A stretch of DNA of 58,231 bases from Bacteriovorax stolpii (GCA_945860895.1 CAMASK010000009.1:1-58231); one strand, 5' to 3'; shown: positions 1 to 8,603, counted from the stretch's first letter. A program made the numbers and translations. The notes: a model not told the origin generated them from the letters alone.

Positions 1-181
1 GAATTCTGTGACTTAGTTAAGTTGAAAATCGCTAGCCCTAAAAAATCTCTCATAAAATGTTAAGAACCTTGTTTTATCGCTCTTAAGAAAAGTTTGATTC
101 CATTAATGAAAAAGCTATACCAACACCATTTTAAGCGAGCAGTTCCAAAGAGATCCGGCATCTGGAGATAGGAAGTGATTT
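1..181. other. Intergenic region at the window edge
   Basis: This AT-rich stretch lies downstream of the LysM-protein gene. I see no convincing reading frame, no strong hairpin followed by a T-run and no RNA gene. A gene beyond the window edge may use part of it as a promoter or tail. Confidence 0.4.
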
Positions 182-2494
182 TTAATCCTTCCTATCTTGA
201 TTCTTCTCAGTATTTAGTAATTCATCAACCTCTTCCACATCAAATTCAGTCAACCCAAATGGGTTTTCTTTTGAATTTAAATCTTCATCAATATAGCGCT
301 TACCAAGGTTCTCTTCGATTTCATCTAAAGAATCCTGATCCGTAGTGCCCTGTTTCTTCTCTATATCGTTAAGATTCTCATTCTCAAGGAGTTTATCCTC
401 ATCAAGCTTGGCATCGTTGAGTATGGTCTCGGCTTGCTCTATTTCGTTCTCTAAGCGCTCCAGGGCCTTAAGGTCGCGCTCTGAATCTTTGATTACTGAC
501 TTCTCACGTTCTTGGCGCTCAAGCTCAGAAAGTTCATCCTCTGTTAACTGAATTTTATCGGCCTGAAGAAGTAAATCATCATTAAGATTTTCTAGATTTA
601 ACTCTACATCCAGCTCTTCCAAAGCTTTCCCACCCATGAGCTCTTTGCTACCTCTTGTGGAAGATTCGCGAGCTTTAGTTTCACGCAAATGACTTTCTTT
701 TGTTTTAGTAATAGCAATATCACCCGAATAGAAGTCTTTGATGGTGTTGGTCACAATTGCGGTCGCAAAATTATCAGTCAAAGTAATAACTGTTAATTCA
801 CCCATTTTATAAGTTGGTTGATCAGTGATGTTTTCTTTCAATAAACGATCTTTAAATCCAAAAACTTCCAGAACGTTACCCATTTCAACGCCGTCTGCCC
901 GACCGCGATCGAGATAAATAACATCTCCAAATCCAAGAATCGTCTGACCATGATTAAAACTTGTTAAGATTGCTGCTTCAATGAGGCGAGAATTATATGT
1001 TCTGGTAATTCTTTCAATTTTAGGAGTATAGGCAGTGATACGGTCACCACGCTGAGGAGTTCCTGCCACGTCTATAAATTCAACTTCCCATTTGTCCCTG
1101 ATTTTTCGGATCAATTTAACTTGTCCAACGATGGCATATTTATAGCCTTCGCGATCAGAATTTTTATGTGCAGCTTTGCCCATGGATGAATAAATTGAAA
1201 ATTTGTCTCCCGCAAGAGGATTCAATGTTTCATCAAATTTAACGTAAGCATGATCTTTAACTGTGAAGAATATATTCTCATCTGGGCCATTCGTAATTTC
1301 ACCAAAATCCTGAACCAAATTGGTAGAAACAAAAGTACTTAAATAAAATCCCTCTTTAAATGAATAAGAAATTTTTGAATTTTTATCAAAGCCCGATTTA
1401 TCGTAGTTAGATGGAATGATGACATCGAATTCGCTGTGAGGTGGTTCATAGGCTTCGTACTCACGATTCAATGCTTGCTCTCCTGCCTTATTTAAATCTT
1501 CCATTGTTTCTTCAGAGGCATATTGAAAGTAAACACCTTGGTTGGTAAGATCATTTTTTTCATCAATCCACTTAGGCTTTGCATCTTCACCGAAATTTGC
1601 GAGATCATTTCCGTCCTGATTTCCAGAAGATCCAGGGATGGCATTAAGCTCTGAGTCTGTAAAAGATCCAATCTTCACTTGAGGGGGATTAGAGCCACTA
1701 CCTGTTGTAAATGAGAGAACCATACCTGGTTCAATAAAATGAGGGTTCGTAATATAAGAGTTCAATGACCATATTTTTGGATAAAAAAATCCTGAACCAA
1801 ATAATTTTTTTGATATTTTAAATAACCAATCGTCTTTTACGACATTATAAGATTCAACTTTAGAGACGGTAGCCACTTCATTCCACTCAGTATCAGAAAT
1901 CTGGCCTTGAATATTTTTAGCAACTGAAAGGAGATTTTGTTCCTCTTTGCCAACATCAAAAACTGCAGGCTCAGGTGTCTCTTTAATCTCTGCAGCCGTT
2001 GGAGGAGCAGCAATTGTTTCTTTATTTTCTGTTTTTTCAGGTTCTGGTGCTCCTGAAACAGCTGGAACAAACTCTGCTTCATCGCCTACGTCGGTTTTTA
2101 AGGCTTCAAGCTCATCGAGTTCAGTATCTATAGCAGTTTTATCTTTGGAGGCTGTTGGCTCTGCCTCCAAGGGTGCCAGTGGCTCAAGTGTGTCAGGTTT
2201 TTCAGGGGCCGATTCTGTTCTGGCTTCAGTAGCTTCGGGGGCAGTAGCTTCGGGCCCTGAAGTTGTGGTTGAAGGTGAATCAACAGAATCAAGATCCTCC
2301 ACCTCGACAGTCTCAGATGAAAGAGATTCAGGCGCTGAAGTTGTTTCTTCTACCTCGTTACCTTCTTCAGTTTTACTTTCATTGGTTAAGGTCTCAAGAT
2401 CCTTATCAGACAATTCTTCATCCTGGGCCCAAGTGAATTGAACAGAGTTAAGAAGAAGTGAAGCCGCAATGAGAATGGTCGTTTCTCTTTTCAC
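182..2494 (-). CDS. Exported LysM-domain protein with acidic low-complexity regions
   Basis: Predicted exported protein of 770 residues. Residues 1-23 form a signal peptide (charged MKRE start, hydrophobic core, cleavage near F-T-W-A). Residues 25-200 are a Glu/Thr/Pro/Ser-rich, probably disordered linker. A LysM-like fold sits at about 214-262 (V-V-K-D-D-W-L-F-K-I-S-K-K-L-F-G ... P-x-F-I-E-P-G-M-V-L). LysM folds bind N-acetylglucosamine polymers such as peptidoglycan, so an envelope location is likely. The middle (about 350-600) looks beta-rich, and the last 150 residues are strongly charged and probably coiled coil. The start is GTG. It follows the lipoprotein gene by 15 bases, so the two are probably one operon and translation may be coupled. 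The LysM call is fairly firm; the role of the rest is unknown. Confidence 0.8.
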   Translation of the reverse strand: MKRETTILIAASLLLNSVQFTWAQDEELSDKDLETLTNESKTEEGNEVEETTSAPESLSSETVEVEDLDSVDSPSTTTSGPEATAPEATEARTESAPEKPDTLEPLAPLEAEPTASKDKTAIDTELDELEALKTDVGDEAEFVPAVSGAPEPEKTENKETIAAPPTAAEIKETPEPAVFDVGKEEQNLLSVAKNIQGQISDTEWNEVATVSKVESYNVVKDDWLFKISKKLFGSGFFYPKIWSLNSYITNPHFIEPGMVLSFTTGSGSNPPQVKIGSFTDSELNAIPGSSGNQDGNDLANFGEDAKPKWIDEKNDLTNQGVYFQYASEETMEDLNKAGEQALNREYEAYEPPHSEFDVIIPSNYDKSGFDKNSKISYSFKEGFYLSTFVSTNLVQDFGEITNGPDENIFFTVKDHAYVKFDETLNPLAGDKFSIYSSMGKAAHKNSDREGYKYAIVGQVKLIRKIRDKWEVEFIDVAGTPQRGDRITAYTPKIERITRTYNSRLIEAAILTSFNHGQTILGFGDVIYLDRGRADGVEMGNVLEVFGFKDRLLKENITDQPTYKMGELTVITLTDNFATAIVTNTIKDFYSGDIAITKTKESHLRETKARESSTRGSKELMGGKALEELDVELNLENLNDDLLLQADKIQLTEDELSELERQEREKSVIKDSERDLKALERLENEIEQAETILNDAKLDEDKLLENENLNDIEKKQGTTDQDSLDEIEENLGKRYIDEDLNSKENPFGLTEFDVEEVDELLNTEKNQDRKD

Positions 2495-2509
2495 CAGTAA
2501 ACCCGATCC

Positions 2510-3181
2510 TTAGTTTGTTTCAAAAACATCGTTTAGCATCGATGAGTATTGATCTTTTTTATTTGTGATTCCAAGTTTCTCGCTGCAAATTACTGCATAT
2601 TTTAAAGCATCAAGGACAACGCCGGAGTGAGCTTGCTTGTTAATGATGTCTTCAAAAACTTGTAATGCAAGATCAAATTGGCTCTTACTAAAAAGCATCT
2701 CACCTATTTCTAATTTTGAACGAACCCTAATCGCAGGGGTAGCTTGACTCTCCAGTTGTTGGAAAATTTTTGTCGCTTCACCGGGATTAGAACTCTTTAA
2801 AGAAATACCTCTTTGGAAAAGACTTAGCTGTGACTCAACATCTTCAGGAACGTCTTGTCCATTTGCTACAACCTGCTGATCAGCAGGAAAAGCATCTACC
2901 GTCTCAACATTATTTGATGTATTCGCAAAATTTTCACTTGCAGTTTTTTGTAATTCTTCTTCGAGCAAATTTTGTTTCTTTGGAGACTCTTTTGATTGCT
3001 CATATTTTTTAGAAAGCTTTTCGAATTTAACTAATAATTGATCGTATTGTTCGCGAGGAACAGTACGAGAGTTACGCACCTTATTCTCATCATCTTCAAC
3101 AAGCCCGCGCTCAAAATTGCGGTACCAGGAACAAGAATTTAGTACCAACAACATAAACACAGGTATTAGGGCAGATTTCAA
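2510..3181 (-). CDS. Lipoprotein with TPR-like C-terminal half
   Basis: Predicted lipoprotein of about 223 residues. I place the start at the TTG codon at 3181, because a perfect GGAGG lies five bases upstream and this start gives a clean lipoprotein signal (K-S-A-L-I-P-V-F-M-L-L-V-L-N-S-C). An ATG exists at 3193 but has no ribosome site. Residues 30-110 are hydrophilic and Glu/Lys/Gln-rich. Residues 120-215 contain helical pairs resembling tetratricopeptide repeats (L-F-Q-R-G-I-S-L, then Q-F-D-L-A-L-Q-V-F-E-D-I). This layout recalls YbgF/CpoB-like envelope proteins, but I cannot claim orthology. It is the first gene of an operon with the LysM protein, which suggests an envelope or peptidoglycan partner role. 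Confidence 0.7.
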   Translation of the reverse strand: MKSALIPVFMLLVLNSCSWYRNFERGLVEDDENKVRNSRTVPREQYDQLLVKFEKLSKKYEQSKESPKKQNLLEEELQKTASENFANTSNNVETVDAFPADQQVVANGQDVPEDVESQLSLFQRGISLKSSNPGEATKIFQQLESQATPAIRVRSKLEIGEMLFSKSQFDLALQVFEDIINKQAHSGVVLDALKYAVICSEKLGITNKKDQYSSMLNDVFETN

Positions 3182-3267
3182 AGCGTCCTCCATGACATAA
3201 CTTCTTAAATTTTTTGACTTTCCCTTCCTTTTATTCTAATTCCTAATCTTTTTTCGTCAAGGAAACT

Positions 3268-3537
3268 ATGCTGCGCACCTATCAGTCGACTAAAGAACTC
3301 TTCTATTGTGTTCTCCGCACTCCAAAGGATGAGGCCTACTTTGTGTATTTTACTTTTGAGTCAAATGAGGGGATGTGCTTCTATTCAACTATTGATGATT
3401 CCTTGAAGGGGCAATATAGGGACATCGAAGTTCGCTGTCCCATTGAATGGAAATCTCAGCTCCTGGCCCTGATAGAAAGACTCCAGACGCAGATGCGCCT
3501 GGATGTCTTGGAAGAAAAAATTATTTTAGATGCTTAA
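3268..3537 (+). CDS. Small conserved-looking protein of unknown function
   Basis: An 89-residue protein preceded by a good ribosome site (AAGGAAA before the ATG). It has no signal peptide or membrane segment. The sequence alternates beta-like and helical stretches (F-Y-C-V-L-R-T ... A-Y-F-V-Y-F-T-F-E-S ... D-I-E-V-R-C-P-I-E-W) and ends in a helix. The layout resembles small DUF4911-type proteins of deltaproteobacteria, but that is only an impression. It converges with bcp and the two 3' ends overlap by 17 bases. Function not known. Confidence 0.6.
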   Translation: MLRTYQSTKELFYCVLRTPKDEAYFVYFTFESNEGMCFYSTIDDSLKGQYRDIEVRCPIEWKSQLLALIERLQTQMRLDVLEEKIILDA

Positions 3538-4186
3538 AAATCATTAAAACATCGTCATGGTGAGTTTTTGTATTCACCTTATGCATGACATGAACAATTT
3601 TACCTTGTGGATCAATCAAAAAGCTTTGTCTTAAAATTCCCATGAATTCACGGCCCATAAATTGCTTTAAACCCCAACAGACATAGGCTTCAATCACTTT
3701 ATGATCAGGATCTGAAAGTAAGGTGAAATTTAATTTCTCTTTTTCTTCAAACTGCTTCAATTTCTTAACCGGATCAGCACTGATACCTAAAACTACGATT
3801 TGTTCCTGGTTTAACTTTGATTGAGAGTCTCTAAGACTACAGGCCTGAACAGTGCAGCCTGGAGTCATCGCCTTAGGATAAAAATAAACCACGACATTCT
3901 GACCTTTAAAATGGCTTAATGAAACTTTTTTTCCATTCTGATCTTCCAGGGTAAAATCCGGAGCTGTATCACCAACATTGAGTGAATGGTTTTTTATTGC
4001 AGCGGCCGTTTCTTTCTGAGGCTTCACTTTCTTAGGTGTTTTTTTTTGCAGAACTTTTTTAGGAGCAGTTTTTTTTGTCACTGTCTTTTTCTTGGCGGCA
4101 ACCTTTTTGACTACTTTTTTTGCCGCTTTTTTTGCCACTTTTTTTGTTACTTTCTTGACTGCTTTTTTAGACACTTTCTTAACCAT
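3521..4186 (-). CDS. bcp: Bcp-type peroxiredoxin with a lysine-rich N-terminal tail
   Basis: Thiol peroxidase of the BCP/PrxQ group, which reduces hydroperoxides with thioredoxin. The peroxiredoxin domain starts near residue 70 (V-G-D-T-A-P-D-F-T-L). It holds P-G-C-T-V-Q-A-C-S, with the peroxidatic and resolving cysteines five residues apart as in PrxQ. The odd part is residues 1-66: about 28 lysines in K-K-V, K-K-A and K-K-T units and only one acidic residue, like histone H1 or AlgP tails. Normal BCPs are about 150-160 residues. I chose the ATG at 4186, which has AAAGGA six bases upstream, over a TTG 21 bases further up. It sits 14 bases after glyoxalase II and probably shares its transcript. 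The tail may hold the enzyme on DNA (inference). Confidence 0.9.
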   Translation of the reverse strand: MVKKVSKKAVKKVTKKVAKKAAKKVVKKVAAKKKTVTKKTAPKKVLQKKTPKKVKPQKETAAAIKNHSLNVGDTAPDFTLEDQNGKKVSLSHFKGQNVVVYFYPKAMTPGCTVQACSLRDSQSKLNQEQIVVLGISADPVKKLKQFEEKEKLNFTLLSDPDHKVIEAYVCWGLKQFMGREFMGILRQSFLIDPQGKIVHVMHKVNTKTHHDDVLMIFKHLK

Positions 4187-4200
4187 TTTCTTTCCTTTAT

Positions 4201-4938
4201 TTACCAAACATCACGCATGGATCTTAATTTTATGAATAAGTGTCGCTCAAGGGGCTTTTTGTCGTCCATTACTTTCTCAGCTATTTCTTGCGAATCAAGA
4301 CGTAAAAATGGGTTAATTTTCTTTTCCTGACCTAAAGTCCATTCCAGGCCTTGTTCTGTATCTGATTCACGAACTAACTTTAAAGCTTCATCAATATCTT
4401 TATTTTCAGGTTCACAGGTTTTGGCAAATAAGAGATTCTTTAAAATATAATCATGTCCAGGATACAGCACAACATGATCAGGGTATTCCTTGAGCTTCAT
4501 GGTGGTTTCATACAGGGTCTCCACATTACCGCCATTCTTGCAATTACCTACACCACCGTTAAAGAGAGTATCCCCTGAAAATAGCCCTATCATCTGATGA
4601 TTTTTTTTCCAACAGAAAGCTTGATGATCTGAAGTGTGACCTGGTGTATCGATAAACTGAATTTGATGAGTAGCATCGAGATCTATAGGCGAAGTTGATT
4701 TATTCAATACACTACAGTTGCAGTGACTTTTCAGTCCCTCATTCCCCTTGATATGATCCCAATGTTGATGAGTATTTAAAATTCCCTGCAGGACGATCCC
4801 TTCTTTTTTGATATAATTAATTATAGGCTCTTCATCAAATGGATCGATGACCCATGACTCTCCTGAGTGATTATCCATGATAAGATAGCTGAAGTTTCTC
4901 AGATCATTGTGAGCGTAAAAAATTTTAACCTGGATCAT
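4201..4938 (-). CDS. gloB: Hydroxyacylglutathione hydrolase (glyoxalase II)
   Basis: Metallo-beta-lactamase-fold thioesterase that hydrolyses S-D-lactoylglutathione to D-lactate and glutathione, the second step of methylglyoxal detoxification. The start V-K-I-F-Y-A-H-N-D-L-R-N-F-S-Y-L-I fits the family. The metal-binding motif T-H-Q-H-W-D-H is present, followed by D-T-P-G-H-T and the late histidine in Y-P-G-H-D-Y. The C-terminal N-P-F-L-R also matches. Length 245 is normal. Glutathione synthetase elsewhere in the window supports a glutathione-based pathway. A bcp-type peroxiredoxin follows 14 bases downstream. Its start lies only three bases from the start of the divergent M48 protease gene. 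Confidence 0.88.
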   Translation of the reverse strand: MIQVKIFYAHNDLRNFSYLIMDNHSGESWVIDPFDEEPIINYIKKEGIVLQGILNTHQHWDHIKGNEGLKSHCNCSVLNKSTSPIDLDATHQIQFIDTPGHTSDHQAFCWKKNHQMIGLFSGDTLFNGGVGNCKNGGNVETLYETTMKLKEYPDHVVLYPGHDYILKNLLFAKTCEPENKDIDEALKLVRESDTEQGLEWTLGQEKKINPFLRLDSQEIAEKVMDDKKPLERHLFIKLRSMRDVW

Positions 4939-4941
4939 ACA

Positions 4942-6192
4942 ATGCCTAGCCTTTACTCATATTATACTCAAGTTCTCTTTCTCTCTTTTATCATCGTTAA
5001 TCACGCTGTGGAAATCTATCTGACTCGCAGACAACTGGAAGCCTTACAAAAACATGCTCTCACACCTCCACCCGAATTTTCATCTTATTTAACCGATGTC
5101 GAGCATCAAAAAGCCATTCAATATTCAAGTGCGAAATTAAAGTTTTCTCAATTCCATCTGATGTATAGTGCTGCTTTAATTATGTACTGGTTTCCCCTGA
5201 GAGGAGCAGAAAAGCTTTTTCTCTCCATATCTGCCACAGGAATGCATAGAGATGTACTTTTTCTCTTATCCATTACATTAATCCAGTTTATTCTTAATTT
5301 GCCATGGACTATAATTTCGACTTTCTACCTTGAAGAAAAATTTGGTTTCAACAAGTCCACACCAAAAATTTTCACTATCGATCGCTTGAAAGGATTAGTT
5401 CTCGGTGGTGTTATTGGCATTCCTTTACTTTATGCAGTTCTATATTTATTCCAGGCATTGGGCAATTGGTGGTGGCTTGCGAGTTTTTTATTGGTAACAG
5501 GCTTTCAATTCTTTCTAGTTTGGATTTATCCAACTGTAATTGCACCTCTGTTTAATAAATTTTATCCTCTGGAAGGAGAAGAGCTCAAACAAGGAATCGA
5601 GAAGTTGGTGGAGCATGCTGGCTTTAATGCCAAAGAAGTTTTTGTAATGGATGCGTCTCGCAGAAGCGCTCACGGAAATGCTTATTTCACAGGGTTTGGT
5701 AAAAATAAACGCGTGGTCTTTTTTGATACTTTGCTTAAGCAACTAGAAATTAAAGAAATCCTAGCGATCCTTGCTCATGAATTGGGACATATGAAACTTA
5801 AGCACATCCCGAAATCCATGATCACCTCGATTTTCTTTTCTTTCATAGGATTCTGGTTAATGGGACAGCTCACTGATCAGGTTTGGTTTTATAATGGACA
5901 TTTTTTAAGGGCCACTTCGCCTGGAATTCTTCTCTTGATATTCACTCAAGCTTTGCCGGTTTATACTTTTTGGTTTTCTCCTATTATGGCATGGATCTCG
6001 AGGAAAAGAGAATTCGAAGCAGATGCTTATGCGGCCAAAGAAACTGATCCAAAAGATTTAATCCACGGATTACTTAAACTTTATCAGCACAATGCAAGTC
6101 CAGTTGTTAGTGATAAATACTATTCAGGCTTCTACCACTCTCATCCACCTGCACTTCAACGAATAAAAAAACTAGAATCATTCAAAAGCTAA
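4942..6192 (+). CDS. Ste24-like M48 zinc metalloprotease, multi-pass membrane protein
   Basis: Membrane metalloprotease of the M48A (Ste24/CAAX protease 1) family, 416 residues. It has several hydrophobic membrane segments, the zinc motif H-E-L-G-H followed by M-K-L-K-H, and the third ligand in E-F-E-A-D-A-Y-A. In eukaryotes the family trims prenylated proteins; bacteria do not usually prenylate proteins, so the substrate here is probably misfolded or membrane proteins (inference). I place the start at the ATG at 4942, since upstream codons back to 4867 would overlap the divergent gloB. Its 3' end overlaps the convergent hydrolase gene by 15 bases. Confidence 0.88.
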   Translation: MPSLYSYYTQVLFLSFIIVNHAVEIYLTRRQLEALQKHALTPPPEFSSYLTDVEHQKAIQYSSAKLKFSQFHLMYSAALIMYWFPLRGAEKLFLSISATGMHRDVLFLLSITLIQFILNLPWTIISTFYLEEKFGFNKSTPKIFTIDRLKGLVLGGVIGIPLLYAVLYLFQALGNWWWLASFLLVTGFQFFLVWIYPTVIAPLFNKFYPLEGEELKQGIEKLVEHAGFNAKEVFVMDASRRSAHGNAYFTGFGKNKRVVFFDTLLKQLEIKEILAILAHELGHMKLKHIPKSMITSIFFSFIGFWLMGQLTDQVWFYNGHFLRATSPGILLLIFTQALPVYTFWFSPIMAWISRKREFEADAYAAKETDPKDLIHGLLKLYQHNASPVVSDKYYSGFYHSHPPALQRIKKLESFKS

Positions 6193-7029
6193 CCCTGTAA
6201 GAGATTGCCTTAAATAACTTAAGTAAGGTTTACGATATTTTTCAATCTCATTATGTAGCTCGTGCCAGCCGCCTTCAAAAATCTTAAGCTGAGCATTTTT
6301 TTCGACTTCAGTAAAATAAGAAATTAAAATGCCAGGATGAACAAGCGCATCCTCAGTCCCAATACTTACGAAGAGTGGACATTTAATTCGCAAAGGTCTT
6401 GAAAAAACGTCTCGTGAAGCCTTGATCACTTCCAGATACAGTTTTGTATGAACCTTTAAAATAGTGAATTCATCCTTCATATAACTTTCATAGACTCTGT
6501 TGTCATGGGATAGCTTCCTTAAATTAAGTACACGCGCTAATGGAATGCTGGGAAGTTTAGTGAGACTATCCAGCAGAAGCTTAGGAGCAACACTAAAAGC
6601 CGGGCCCATTAATCCGGGAGCACCCACTGCGGGAGAACTGAGGAATACTTTCTCAGGATAGAGACTCTCTTGAACATGATTTTGCATAAAATCTGCAGTA
6701 ATAAGACCACCCATAGAGTGACCAAATAAAATGTAATTCTGAAGGTTGAAATGCTTTTGTAGATAAGCAATGACAACAGAAAGATCGTTCGAAAAATTAC
6801 TAAAACTTTCAACCCAACCACGCTTTCCACCACTGCGACCATGGCCACGCAAATCATAGATTGCAATATTAAAATTTTGTGAAAAAAGCTTTAGGAAGAA
6901 TTCATGACGTCCCGAATGCTCACCAAGTCCGTGAGTAACAATCAACCATTTATTACTTCCCGTTTCTCTGATCAAACACTTTAAGGGAGTTCCATCGAAG
7001 GAGATGATATCCCGGTACTCATTGTTCAT
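6178..7029 (-). CDS. Alpha/beta hydrolase, lysophospholipase / monoacylglycerol-lipase-like
   Basis: Serine hydrolase of 283 residues with no signal peptide. The nucleophile elbow G-H-S-M-G-G and the oxyanion region V-T-H-G-L-G-E-H-S-G-R-H fit the Hydrolase_4 / monoacylglycerol lipase family. The late aspartate lies in G-T-E-D-A-L-V-H-P-G and the final histidine in G-G-W-H-E-L-H-N-E. It probably releases fatty acids from lysophospholipids or monoglycerides, possibly prey or recycled membrane lipids (inference). A good ribosome site (AAGGAAAA) precedes the ATG. It converges with and overlaps the protease gene. Confidence 0.85.
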   Translation of the reverse strand: MNNEYRDIISFDGTPLKCLIRETGSNKWLIVTHGLGEHSGRHEFFLKLFSQNFNIAIYDLRGHGRSGGKRGWVESFSNFSNDLSVVIAYLQKHFNLQNYILFGHSMGGLITADFMQNHVQESLYPEKVFLSSPAVGAPGLMGPAFSVAPKLLLDSLTKLPSIPLARVLNLRKLSHDNRVYESYMKDEFTILKVHTKLYLEVIKASRDVFSRPLRIKCPLFVSIGTEDALVHPGILISYFTEVEKNAQLKIFEGGWHELHNEIEKYRKPYLSYLRQSLTGLAFE

Positions 7030-7076
7030 TTAGATTTTCCTTATCTTTATTTGGAGACATAGATTACAATTGTTCC

Positions 7077-7460
7077 ATGTATTGCCCAGTCTGCTTTCAA
7101 AATACTATGAAAATTCGCTCCAGTGGAGTTATCAAATTAGCATTTAATGGCAAATCCAGAAACACATCACTATTCACTTATAATCTCCAAAAAGAGACTC
7201 AAGAGCAACTGCAAGCTAAGCTTAGAGAAAAAGTTGTGGATTTTTTTAGATTCTATTCCGAATTCACTAACAAAATTCCAGTCAAGCATTTTGATGTCTA
7301 CTCTGCAGACTTTATCTGCACCAATTCCTGTAAAATAGACTTATTAAGTACCAAAGTGAGTGTCGTTGGTTGCGTTTACTCCATTACGGAAATAAAATCT
7401 ATCCTTCAAGAAGAAGGTAAAAAATTTGGAATCCATATTGAAGTAAATTTTAACGCTTAA
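7077..7460 (+). CDS. Hypothetical protein with an N-terminal C-x-x-C
   Basis: A 127-residue protein that opens with M-Y-C-P-V-C and has a second cysteine pair, C-T-N-S-C, near residue 82. The four cysteines could bind zinc, but they are about 75 residues apart. The middle is helical and charged. The first residues recall NrdR, but the ATP-cone sequence is missing, so that name is not supported. It starts 47 bases from the divergent hydrolase and its last four bases overlap the convergent lipoprotein gene. Function unknown. Confidence 0.6.
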   Translation: MYCPVCFQNTMKIRSSGVIKLAFNGKSRNTSLFTYNLQKETQEQLQAKLREKVVDFFRFYSEFTNKIPVKHFDVYSADFICTNSCKIDLLSTKVSVVGCVYSITEIKSILQEEGKKFGIHIEVNFNA

Positions 7461-8443
7461 AGTTTAGACTTCACTTTTAATTCAAATTCAAGAAAGCCTT
7501 TAAGTTGGAATGACTTTGGTGCCTTTTTGGGATCAATGTAAGTATCAATCTTTAAAGCATTACCAGTCTTAAGTATTGGAATCAAGTCTTCATCGGGCAG
7601 TTGCATATCAAGACAAACACTAGGATCACAAAGATTGATTTCTCCTATTCCTAAGTCAGACAACTTTTGTGAGTCCGCAGAAAATCTTGTTTTAAATAAT
7701 TCAGCAGCTATAGGATCATTTTTTAGTTCAACCAAAATTGATTTACTTAAAGTATGGATTCTCGTTAAGTAGTTACTAAAATTATTTTCTAAATATTTAC
7801 GAGTGGCATTTGGAGTTCTCGTTTGAATAATCTGAATTTTTCCAACTTCATCACCTTTGAGTGATTTTTCCTTACTCTCTTGATCATATTTAATTAGCAT
7901 CAGACCATTCGTCTTTTCTTCCCATTCTCGGGCGCGACGATTTCTTTGGCTTGGAAATTGAGACCAAAAAAAGCTTAACTCATCATCATCCATAGAATCA
8001 GTATCAACAATAGGCTCCCAACTTGGATTATCTCTTTCAATAGTGGTTGAGCTTACTTTTAAAGCTAATTTTCTAAGGAAATCGAAATTCTCTTTTTTCT
8101 TTTCAGGTTCAATATAAAAAAAGATGCGCTTGATTTTGACGGATCCAAAACTTTCAGGAATTTCAGGAATTGGCTGAATTAAAGTTAGACGCTGCTTCCC
8201 GGCACCCATCGAGGCTCCAAGATTCATGATAGACCCCACAAAGCCTCTGGCCAATGGGTTCATGCCGGCAACAGGGGACTTGAATGATGAAATAGATTTT
8301 TCGGAAAGTGGCACAACTATAGAGAAAGTGATGTGTTCACCATCGCCCAGGGCCCTAGCCTCCACATGGGTCTTTATCACGCTTTTTTGCCCGCAGCTGG
8401 AAGCAAAAAGCATCAAAATAAATAAAAAATCTACTTTTCTCAT
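7457..8443 (-). CDS. Lipoprotein of unknown function
   Basis: Predicted lipoprotein of 328 residues. I start it at the ATG at 8443, behind AGAGG, because this gives a proper lipoprotein signal (M-R-K-V-D-F-L-F-I-L-M-L-F-A-S-S-C). A reading frame open upstream to 8557 lacks such support. The mature part is mixed alpha/beta with no motif I recognise, apart from paired charged helices around the F-W-S-Q-F-P-S-Q-R-N-R-R segment. It is divergent from the outer-membrane protein gene. A perfect -10 box (TATAAT on this strand) lies at 8478-8483, about 35 bases upstream. Confidence 0.7.
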   Translation of the reverse strand: MRKVDFLFILMLFASSCGQKSVIKTHVEARALGDGEHITFSIVVPLSEKSISSFKSPVAGMNPLARGFVGSIMNLGASMGAGKQRLTLIQPIPEIPESFGSVKIKRIFFYIEPEKKKENFDFLRKLALKVSSTTIERDNPSWEPIVDTDSMDDDELSFFWSQFPSQRNRRAREWEEKTNGLMLIKYDQESKEKSLKGDEVGKIQIIQTRTPNATRKYLENNFSNYLTRIHTLSKSILVELKNDPIAAELFKTRFSADSQKLSDLGIGEINLCDPSVCLDMQLPDEDLIPILKTGNALKIDTYIDPKKAPKSFQLKGFLEFELKVKSKL

Positions 8444-8477
8444 GCCATAACCTCTTAAAATTACGTATTCTTCGCCT

Positions 8478-8483
8478 ATTATA
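8478..8483 (-). promoter_or_regulatory. -10 box for the lipoprotein gene
   Basis: On the minus strand the sequence reads TATAAT, about 35 bases before the chosen ATG at 8443. The -35 match at 17-bp spacing is poor (TCACAA), so activation by a regulator is possible. A 14-bp palindrome lies about 40 bases further upstream. Confidence 0.5.
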
Positions 8484-8522
8484 GCAAAGCGTTTAAAAGT
8501 TTGTGACGACCGTGTTATATTT

Positions 8523-8536
8523 ACATGGCGCCATGT
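8523..8536. promoter_or_regulatory. 14-bp perfect palindrome in a divergent intergenic region
   Basis: ACATGGCGCCATGT is a perfect 14-base inverted repeat between the divergent lipoprotein gene and the outer-membrane protein gene. Its size and place fit a dimeric regulator site that could act on both. No known consensus is assigned. Confidence 0.4.
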
Positions 8537-8603
8537 CATTTCTTCAAACAGATCCAAGTCAAGAGTAATATCTACACATCAATCAAGAGTTCGGGAGAAT
8601 TCA

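Noticed and set aside
1947-2441. Long plus-strand frame rich in Ser, Ala and Val
   Set aside because: It is the antisense shadow of the acidic Glu/Thr/Pro region of the LysM protein. No ribosome site and no realistic protein sequence.
3986-4330. Plus-strand frame rich in Phe, Cys and Leu opposite the lysine tail of bcp
   Set aside because: It is the antisense reading of repeated AAA/AAG codons and of the bcp/gloB boundary; no start signal.
7077-7100. NrdR-like start (M-x-C-P-x-C)
   Set aside because: The rest of the protein lacks the NrdR zinc ribbon spacing and ATP-cone sequence.
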